Part shown: positions 13,233 to 17,959 of the stretch, piece by piece
Layout of the letters: the number at the start of each line of letters is the position of its first letter
How positions within the stretch are numbered: position 1 is the stretch's first letter
The notes under the pieces: generated by a model
What the model saw: the letters and a program-made list of their open reading frames with translations, nothing else
What the model was told of the DNA's origin: nothing
Databases searched by the model: none
Program-made: the position numbers and the translations under genes
Source: an uncultured Oscillibacter sp.
GTDB taxonomy: Bacteria > Bacillota > Clostridia > Oscillospirales > Oscillospiraceae
DNA length: 17,959 nt
Direction: 5' to 3'
Assembly: GCA_910585165.1 (NCBI GenBank)
Contig: CAJUBX010000047.1
Coordinates: 1 to 17,959, forward strand

Positions 13233-14921
13233 TTACTTTTTAAAGCTGTCCTTCAGGCTGACGCTGCGGTTAAATACCAGATGTCCCGGGGCGCTGTCCC
13301 TGCTGTCCAGGCAGAAGTAGCCCTGCCGGAGGAACTGGAAATTCGCGGGAGCTTTCGCCTTCGCCAGGGAGGACTCCACCTTGCAGCCGTTCAGGATTTC
13401 CAGAGAATGGGGGTTCAGGCACTCGATGAAATCCTTATCGGCGGCATCGGGGTTCTCATCGGAAAAGAGGTTGTCGTACAGCCGAACCTCCGCGTCGACA
13501 GCAGTGGCCGCGTCCACCCAGTGGATGGTGGCGCCCTTGACCTTCCGGCCGTCGGTGGGGTCGCCGCCCCGGCTCTCTGGGTCGTACTCGCAGAGGATTT
13601 CCACAACATTTCCGGCTTCATCCTTCACGCAGCCGGTGCAGCGGATGAGGTAGGCCCCCTTCAGGCGGCACTCCGGGCCGCCGGGATAGAGCCGCTTGTA
13701 TTTGGGCACGGGAACTTCCAGAAAATCCTCCGCCTCCACCCAGAGGGTGCGGGAGAAAGCGACCCCCCGGGTTCCGGCGGCGGGGTCCACGGGGTTATTC
13801 TCCACGGTGACGGTTTCTGTTTTCCCCTCGGGGTAGTTGGTGATGGTGAGCTTTATGGGCCGCAGGACGGCCATGACCCGCTCCGCCGCGGCGTTCAGGT
13901 CTTCCCGGAGGCAATGCTCCAAAAAGCCGTACTCCACCACGTTGGCGGATTTCGCCACGCCGATGCGCTCGCAGAAATTCCGGATGGAGCGGGGGGTGTA
14001 GCCCCGGCGGCGCAGGCCGCAGAGGGTGGGCATCCGGGGGTCGTCCCAGCCGGAGACCCGGCCCTCCTCCACCAAGCGGCGGAGCTTGCGCTTGCTCATG
14101 ACCGTGTGGTCAATGCCAAGGCGGGCGAACTCGATCTGGCGGGGCTTGGCGGGCAGGTCGCAGTGTTCCACCACCCAGTTGTACAAGGGCCGGTGGGCCT
14201 CAAATTCCAGGGAGCAGAGGCTGTGGGTGATGCCCTCCAGGGCGTCCTGAATGGGGTGGGCGAAGTCGTACATGGGGTAGATGCACCACTTGTTCCCGTG
14301 GCGGTGGTGGGGCAGGTGGTTGATGCGGTAGAGCACCGGGTCCCGCATGTTGAAGTTGCCGGAGGCCAGGTCGATTTTGGCCCGGAGGGTCATGGCCCCG
14401 TCGGGGAATTCCCCGGCCCGCATCCGGCGGAACAGGTCCAGGCTCTCCTCCATGGGCCGGTCCCGGTAGGGGCTCCGGGCGGGAACGCCCACGCCGCCCC
14501 GGTACTCCTTGAACTCCTCCGGGGTCAGCTGGCAGACATAGGCCAGGCCCTTTTTGATAAGGCCCTCCGCCTGGCGGTAGTCCTCCTCAAAGTAGTCGGA
14601 GCCGAAGAAGAAGCGGTCTCCCCAGTCGAAGCCCAGCCAGTGGATGTCCTCTTTGATGGCCTCCACGAACTCCTCGTCCTCCTTGGTGGGGTTGGTGTCG
14701 TCCATGCGGAGGTTGCAGAGGCCGCCATATTTTTCGGCGGTGCCGAAGTCGATGGTCAGGGCCTTGCAGTGGCCGATGTGAAGGTAGCCGTTGGGTTCCG
14801 GGGGAAAGCGGGTGTGGACCGTCATGCCCTCAAACTGCCCGCCGGGACCGACGTCCTCCTCAATGAACGCGTGAATGAAATTCCGGCTTTCCATATCCGG
14901 CGCTTTGATTTCGTCCGCCAT
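13233..14921 (-). CDS. glnS: glutamine--tRNA ligase
   Basis: This 562-aa class Ic aminoacyl-tRNA synthetase charges tRNA-Gln with glutamine. The class I motifs are present: HIGH in 'PPEPNGYLHIGHCK' (residues 40-53) and a KMSKS equivalent 'VMSKR' (274-278). C-terminal beta-barrel anticodon-binding sequence follows, and the total matches bacterial GlnRS. The ATG at 14921 has GGGAGG 8 nt upstream; the in-frame ATG at 14954 adds a non-family leader and falls within the promoter-proximal leader. Residues such as 'RFARLG'-type tRNA-binding sequence ('IEFARLGIDHTVMSKRKL') favour GlnRS over GluRS. Many Gram-positives lack GlnRS and amidate Glu-tRNA-Gln with GatCAB; its presence here is normal for several clostridial lineages. 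It is monocistronic. Confidence 0.97.
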   Translation of the reverse strand: MADEIKAPDMESRNFIHAFIEEDVGPGGQFEGMTVHTRFPPEPNGYLHIGHCKALTIDFGTAEKYGGLCNLRMDDTNPTKEDEEFVEAIKEDIHWLGFDWGDRFFFGSDYFEEDYRQAEGLIKKGLAYVCQLTPEEFKEYRGGVGVPARSPYRDRPMEESLDLFRRMRAGEFPDGAMTLRAKIDLASGNFNMRDPVLYRINHLPHHRHGNKWCIYPMYDFAHPIQDALEGITHSLCSLEFEAHRPLYNWVVEHCDLPAKPRQIEFARLGIDHTVMSKRKLRRLVEEGRVSGWDDPRMPTLCGLRRRGYTPRSIRNFCERIGVAKSANVVEYGFLEHCLREDLNAAAERVMAVLRPIKLTITNYPEGKTETVTVENNPVDPAAGTRGVAFSRTLWVEAEDFLEVPVPKYKRLYPGGPECRLKGAYLIRCTGCVKDEAGNVVEILCEYDPESRGGDPTDGRKVKGATIHWVDAATAVDAEVRLYDNLFSDENPDAADKDFIECLNPHSLEILNGCKVESSLAKAKAPANFQFLRQGYFCLDSRDSAPGHLVFNRSVSLKDSFKK

Positions 14922-14957
14922 AGCGAAGACCTCCCAATGCAAATAAAATAACAATTT

Positions 14958-14986
14958 ATTATACAGGACGGAAGAAGGTATTGCAA
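14958..14986 (-). promoter_or_regulatory. sigma-A promoter of glnS
   Basis: On the minus strand TTGCAA (14981-14986) and a perfect TATAAT (14958-14963) are spaced by 17 bp, about 37 nt before the glnS start. The short leader leaves no room for a T-box. Confidence 0.82.
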
Positions 14987-15027
14987 GGGGTTTTTCCGGG
15001 CTCTTTTTCCCTTCCCGCTCATATTCG

Positions 15028-15057
15028 TTGACAGCCGGAATATGGTTGTGGTATCAT
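15028..15057 (+). promoter_or_regulatory. sigma-A promoter of mntP
   Basis: A consensus TTGACA (15028-15033) and TATCAT (15052-15057) are spaced by 18 bp. The start codon is only about 25 nt beyond the predicted transcription start. Confidence 0.7.
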
Positions 15058-15088
15058 CAAAAAACTACATACACAGGGAGGCTTCCCC

Positions 15089-15658
15089 ATGGACATTCTG
15101 GAACTGCTCCTCATCGCCGTCGGCCTTTCGATGGACGCCTTCGCCGTCTCTGTCTGCAAGGGACTGTCCGTTCAGCGGCTGAAGCCCCGGCACTACCTCC
15201 TCACCGGCGCGTGGTTCGGCGGCTTCCAGGCGCTGATGCCCTCCGTGGGCTTCCTGCTGGGGTCTGCGTTTGAACGGTACATCGTCTCCTTTGACCACTG
15301 GATCGCCTTCGTTCTCCTGGCTTTCATCGGCGGGAACATGGTCAAGGAGAGCTTCGACCAGGAGGGAGAATGCCACGACGATTCCTTCTCCGCCCGCACC
15401 ATGTTCCTTCTGGCCGTGGCCACCAGCATCGACGCGCTGGCGGTGGGCGTCACCTTCGCCCTGCTGCCGGACGTACAGATCGCCGCCGCCGTGTCCCTTA
15501 TCGGCGCCACCACCTTCCTCCTCTCCGCCGCAGGGCTGCGAGTGGGCAATGTGTTCGGCCTTCGGTACAAGGCCCGGGCGGAGCTGGCGGGCGGCGTGAT
15601 TTTGATTCTCATGGGCCTGAAAATCCTTCTGGAGCACCTGGGGATTCTGGTCCTTTAA
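15089..15658 (+). CDS. mntP: manganese efflux pump MntP
   Basis: This 189-aa membrane protein of the MntP family (former DUF204) exports Mn2+. It has about six helices arranged as two inverted repeats with matching motifs: 'GLSMDAFAVSVCKGL' (12-26) and 'ATSIDALAVGVTFAL' (111-125). The essential aspartates correspond to D16 and D115. Length is typical. The ATG at 15089 has GGGAGG 7 nt upstream. In many bacteria mntP follows a yybP-ykoY manganese riboswitch, but the leader here is too short for one. Regulation by a Mn-responsive repressor is possible, although no clear MntR-type palindrome was recognised. It converges on the DUF4397 gene across a shared hairpin. Confidence 0.96.
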   Translation: MDILELLLIAVGLSMDAFAVSVCKGLSVQRLKPRHYLLTGAWFGGFQALMPSVGFLLGSAFERYIVSFDHWIAFVLLAFIGGNMVKESFDQEGECHDDSFSARTMFLLAVATSIDALAVGVTFALLPDVQIAAAVSLIGATTFLLSAAGLRVGNVFGLRYKARAELAGGVILILMGLKILLEHLGILVL

Positions 15659-15690
15659 AAAGACCGCCCGCGCCTTTCGGGGCGCGGGCG
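15657..15690 (-). terminator. intrinsic terminator of the DUF4397 gene
   Basis: Read on the minus strand, CGCCCGCGCC (15690-15681), a 6-nt loop and GGCGCGGGCG (15674-15665) form a 10-bp GC stem, followed by GTCTTTTT. On the plus strand the stem lies 6 nt after the mntP stop but no T-run follows. A second copy of the 5' arm (GACCGCCCGCGCC, minus strand, 15747-15735) lies just after the DUF4397 stop and could compete for pairing. Confidence 0.8.
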
Positions 15691-15751
15691 CAGACTGTCG
15701 AGAAACCTGTAAGAGCCGTTCAACGGGAAGGAAGGGCGCGGGCGGTCCGCC

Positions 15752-16780
15752 TCAGCGGTCCATTAAAATCAGGTTTTGAATGTTGTTCCGGCCGCTGCCG
15801 CTTTGGAGGAGGTAGACGCTGTAGACGGCGTTGCTGGTCACGTCCAAGTACAGCGAGCCGAAGGTCTCGTGAGGCGGGTAGACCCCCAGCCAGGCGGAGT
15901 CCAGGGTTTCGATATCCAGGCCGGCGGGCATGGCTGTCAGGCTTGTATCCGCGTAGAAGAACTGGTAGGTGCCGGGCATAATGCGCTTGAAGGCGGGAAC
16001 CTCCTTGAACCGCAGGTCCGACCAGACCACCCGGCCGTCGCTCATAATCACGTCCAGCGGGCCGCTGTTGTAGGCCAGGTTCCCGATGCGGAAGCTGGAG
16101 TAGCCGTTGGTGGGCGGACAGCAGGTGTCGGTGATCTGCATCAGGTCCAGGCCCCCGGCGGTGTTGATAACGGCGATGGTGGTGACGCCGTTGGACTGGA
16201 AGGGCATGGTTTTCTGGATGTAGATATAGCCGTCGGTTCCGGTGACGGTCACCGTCTGATAGCCGGCGCTGACCTGGCCGTAGGTGGTGGCAGAGGCGTA
16301 GTTCAGCAGGTTCACAAAGCGGCGGTTGCCGACGAAAATGCGGAAGGCGGGATAGCCGTAGCCCGCGTTTAAGAAGCGCACCTTCGCCGCGCCGGCCCAC
16401 ACCCCGCCGACCACGCCGGGCAGGACGATGATTCCGCCGCAGTTCCCGCCGGGGCAGGTCCAGGTCTGGCCGCCGTTCGTATTTCCGGGATAGACCGGAC
16501 CGCCCTCGCCGGGATTGGGCAGGGGGATGACGGGCTCCACTGCGGATCCGCCGCTGTCAGGGCCAGGGTAGACAGCTCCGCCCTCGCCGGGGTTGGGCAG
16601 GGGAATCACAGGGACCTGGCCGGGATCGGCTGTGCCGCCGTTCATATCTCCGGGGTAGACGGGGCCGCCCTCGCCGGGATTGGGAAGGGGAATGACGGGT
16701 TCCGCCGTCCGGCCGGCCCGGGCGGTGGGAGAGGAAAATTGCCGCATCATATTCTGTTCCATATATGCAGCCGGAAGCAT
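15752..16780 (-). CDS. DUF4397 domain-containing protein with three Pro/Gly-rich N-terminal repeats
   Basis: This protein has 342 aa from the first ATG, or 336 from the ATG at 16762. The N-terminal third has three near-identical units 'PVIPLPNPGEGG[P/A]VYPG' at residues 28-44, 57-73 and 83-99, then a Cys/Gly stretch ('CPGGNCGG'). Residues about 132-325 fit DUF4397, with two related beta-rich halves: 'VRFLNAGYGYPAFRIFVGNR' (133-152) and 'FRIGNLAYNSGPLDVIMSDG' (230-249). DUF4397 is of unknown function and often occurs in extracytoplasmic proteins. No signal peptide or membrane helix is obvious here, so a spore-coat or non-classically released surface protein is possible (inference). AAAGGAGG lies 11 nt before the first ATG, with a perfect palindrome between. 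The gene is monocistronic and diverges from the response regulator. Confidence 0.85.
   Translation of the reverse strand: MLPAAYMEQNMMRQFSSPTARAGRTAEPVIPLPNPGEGGPVYPGDMNGGTADPGQVPVIPLPNPGEGGAVYPGPDSGGSAVEPVIPLPNPGEGGPVYPGNTNGGQTWTCPGGNCGGIIVLPGVVGGVWAGAAKVRFLNAGYGYPAFRIFVGNRRFVNLLNYASATTYGQVSAGYQTVTVTGTDGYIYIQKTMPFQSNGVTTIAVINTAGGLDLMQITDTCCPPTNGYSSFRIGNLAYNSGPLDVIMSDGRVVWSDLRFKEVPAFKRIMPGTYQFFYADTSLTAMPAGLDIETLDSAWLGVYPPHETFGSLYLDVTSNAVYSVYLLQSGSGRNNIQNLILMDR
16484..16699 (-). repeat. three in-frame repeats encoding VIPLPNPGEGG
   Basis: Copies lie at 16649-16699, 16562-16612 and 16484-16534, encoding 17 residues each that differ at only one position inside the unit (P/A). The spacers encode short Gly/Asp/Asn-rich linkers, giving periods of 29 and 26 residues. 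The unit is rich in Pro and Gly and is probably extended and unstructured. Confidence 0.9.
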
Positions 16781-16789
16781 GCTTCCGGC
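16770..16789 (-). promoter_or_regulatory. perfect 20-bp palindrome covering the first start codon of the DUF4397 gene
   Basis: The arms GCCGGAAGCA and TGCTTCCGGC are exact reverse complements and the ATG (16780-16778) lies at the centre. As RNA it gives an 8-bp stem with a CATG loop between the AAAGGAGG ribosome site and the second ATG (16762). If folded, it hides the first ATG and brings the ribosome site to about 9 nt from the second. A DNA operator role is the alternative. Confidence 0.6.
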
Positions 16790-16914
16790 GTCCTCCTTTC
16801 AATTGGGGCTATGACAGTCTATGCGCCCGCCTCTGCCCCGGTTCATGATGCAAGAATGATGGAAGGGGGGCGCAGACTATATGGAACGGTATTCAGACAA
16901 AGGAAGTGCGCTCC

Positions 16915-17571
16915 ATGAACAAAATTCTTATTGCTGAGGACGAGGCTCCCATCGCCAATCTCATCCGCACCGCCCTGGAGGGGGCGGGCTACCGCTGCGC
17001 CTGGGCCGGCGACGGGGCGGACGCGGCGGACAAGCTGGAGTCCCAGCCCTTCGACCTGGCGCTGCTGGACATTATGCTGCCCAAGGCCGACGGGTACGAG
17101 GTGCTGGAGTACTGCAAAAGCCTGGAGGTCCCCGTCATCTTCCTCACCGCCAAGGGGGAGCTGGAGGACCGGGTGAAGGGCCTGCGCCTGGGGGCGGAGG
17201 ACTACATCGTCAAGCCCTTTGAGCTGATGGAGCTGCTGGCACGGGTGGAAACCGTCCTGCGCCGCTGCGGGAAGACGGGACGGGTCCTCACCCTGCCGCC
17301 GGATATTGAAATCGACACCGCCAGCCGTGTCGTGCGCCGGGGCGGGGAGCCTGTGGCCCTGACCGCCAAGGAATACGACCTGCTTCTGCTTTTTTTGCAG
17401 AACCGGAACATCGCCCTTTACCGGGACCGGATTTACGAGAAGGTCTGGGGAGAGGAGTTCCTGGGGGACAGCCGGACCGTGGACCTCCACATTCAGCGCA
17501 TGCGGAAGAAGCTGGGGCTGGAAAGCCGGCTGGTGGCGGTGTACAAGGTGGGCTACCGCCTGGAGGCGTAA
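16915..17571 (+). CDS. OmpR/PhoB-type response regulator
   Basis: This 218-aa two-component transcription factor has a receiver domain (1-about 115) with the acidic pocket E8-D9, phospho-acceptor D52 in 'LALLDIMLP', T78 and K100 in 'YIVKPF'. A winged-helix DNA-binding domain follows (about 125-218), with 'LTAKEYDLLLLFLQN', 'VWGEEFLGDSRTVDLHIQRM' and the terminal 'YKVGYRLEA'. The ATG at 16915 has AAAGGAAG about 8 nt upstream; a GTG at 16906 is in frame but lies inside that ribosome site. The histidine kinase gene begins 16 nt after the stop, so the two form one operon. No clear sigma-A promoter was found in 16801-16905. The regulon cannot be deduced. Confidence 0.95.
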   Translation: MNKILIAEDEAPIANLIRTALEGAGYRCAWAGDGADAADKLESQPFDLALLDIMLPKADGYEVLEYCKSLEVPVIFLTAKGELEDRVKGLRLGAEDYIVKPFELMELLARVETVLRRCGKTGRVLTLPPDIEIDTASRVVRRGGEPVALTAKEYDLLLLFLQNRNIALYRDRIYEKVWGEEFLGDSRTVDLHIQRMRKKLGLESRLVAVYKVGYRLEA

Positions 17572-17587
17572 GGGGGAGAGGTTTTCC

Positions 17588-17959
17588 GTGAAGCTCTTTT
17601 GGAAGCTCTTTTGCAGCATGGTCCTCATCACCGCCCTGGCCTGCTCCGCCGGGGGCTATGCCCTCATCAGCGCCCAGTTCCACGCCTCTCTGGACCGGGA
17701 GGTGGCGGCGCTGTACGAGGAAAACGACCTTCTCCGCTTCGCCCTGGCCCAGGAGCTGGCCTTCAATCCCCTCTACAGTCGGGAGGAGCTGGCAAAGGCC
17801 GCCGGGGGCATCACCATCACCACCGGACAGGGGCGGACGGTCTCCTTCCGCCTCAGCGGCGAGGGAGGGACGGCCCTGGGCGGCAGCGGGGCCCTTCCGG
17901 TGGAGGCGGCGGGCCTCACCGCCCAGCTCCCCGCCGGGCAGCGGGGCTGGGTGATGGAG
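17588..17959 (+). CDS. sensor histidine kinase, N-terminal part, cut by right edge
   Basis: An open frame of 124 codons runs from a GTG at 17588 to the window end without a stop. GGGGGAGAGG lies 6 nt before the GTG. The product begins 'MKLFWKLFCSMVLITALACS', a short positive N-terminus plus one membrane helix (about 6-28), then an outer-facing stretch with 'LDREVAALYEENDLLRFALA' and the start of a sensor domain. The DHp and ATPase domains would lie outside the window, so the kinase identity rests on this topology and on position directly after the response regulator. The signal is unknown. Confidence 0.82.
   Translation, partial: MKLFWKLFCSMVLITALACSAGGYALISAQFHASLDREVAALYEENDLLRFALAQELAFNPLYSREELAKAAGGITITTGQGRTVSFRLSGEGGTALGGSGALPVEAAGLTAQLPAGQRGWVME

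Noticed and set aside
14922..14954. Earlier in-frame ATG for glnS at 14954
   Set aside because: It lies next to the -10 box, with no ribosome site; the ATG at 14921 has GGGAGG at 8 nt.
16816..16878. Inverted repeat AGTCTatGCGCCC / GGGCGCAGACT between the DUF4397 and response regulator genes as an operator
   Set aside because: The arms differ by a 2-nt insertion and are about 40 nt apart. It is too weak to call without conservation data.

Overview
The window looks like a chromosomal segment of a GC-rich Gram-positive anaerobe, most likely an Oscillospirales/Clostridia gut bacterium (Flavonifractor/Oscillibacter-like). This is inferred from sigma-A consensus promoters, strong AGGAGG ribosome sites, a Firmicutes-type GlgC/GlgD pair, a GlnRS and a DUF4397 protein with 'IPLPNPGEGG' repeats. 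No phage, IS element, CRISPR array, tRNA or rRNA was seen.

Region 1 (1-8800, minus strand) is a complete glycogen locus in two transcription units. The first, glgB-glgC-glgD, starts at a TTGACG/TATAAT promoter at 8770-8798. Its genes are joined by two ATGA stop/start overlaps and it ends at a hairpin at 4119-4151. The second, glgA-glgP, starts at its own TTGACC/TATAAT promoter at 4076-4104 and runs off the left edge inside glgP. GlgC/GlgD make ADP-glucose, GlgA polymerises it, GlgB branches it and GlgP degrades the glycogen. The oddest feature of the window is here. GlgA carries a C-terminal tail of about 120 residues made of an acidic Pro/Ala/Glu block followed by a Lys-rich block, and GlgB carries a Lys/Ala-rich, histone-H1-like tail of about 90 residues. 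Neither extension belongs to the normal enzyme fold.

Region 2 (8850-12032, plus strand) holds a TauE/SafE-type permease followed 4 nt later by an aspartate/glutamate-type racemase. After a terminator comes an SLC1-family acidic amino acid:cation symporter with its own promoter, a structured leader and a strong terminator. The symporter keeps the arginine that binds a side-chain carboxylate, so a role in acidic amino acid use is likely.

Region 3 (12033-13209, plus strand) is an ECF-type sigma factor (TTG start, near-perfect Shine-Dalgarno) overlapping by 8 bp a single-pass membrane protein that is probably its anti-sigma factor. Two perfect 12-bp palindromes precede the pair and a strong hairpin ends it.

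Region 4 (13210-15750) has glnS (minus) and mntP (plus), divergent from neighbouring sigma-A promoters. mntP converges on a DUF4397 gene (minus, 15752-16780) that has three near-identical N-terminal repeats and a perfect 20-bp palindrome over its first start codon. Region 5 (16906-17959, plus) is an OmpR-type response regulator followed by a sensor histidine kinase cut by the right edge.
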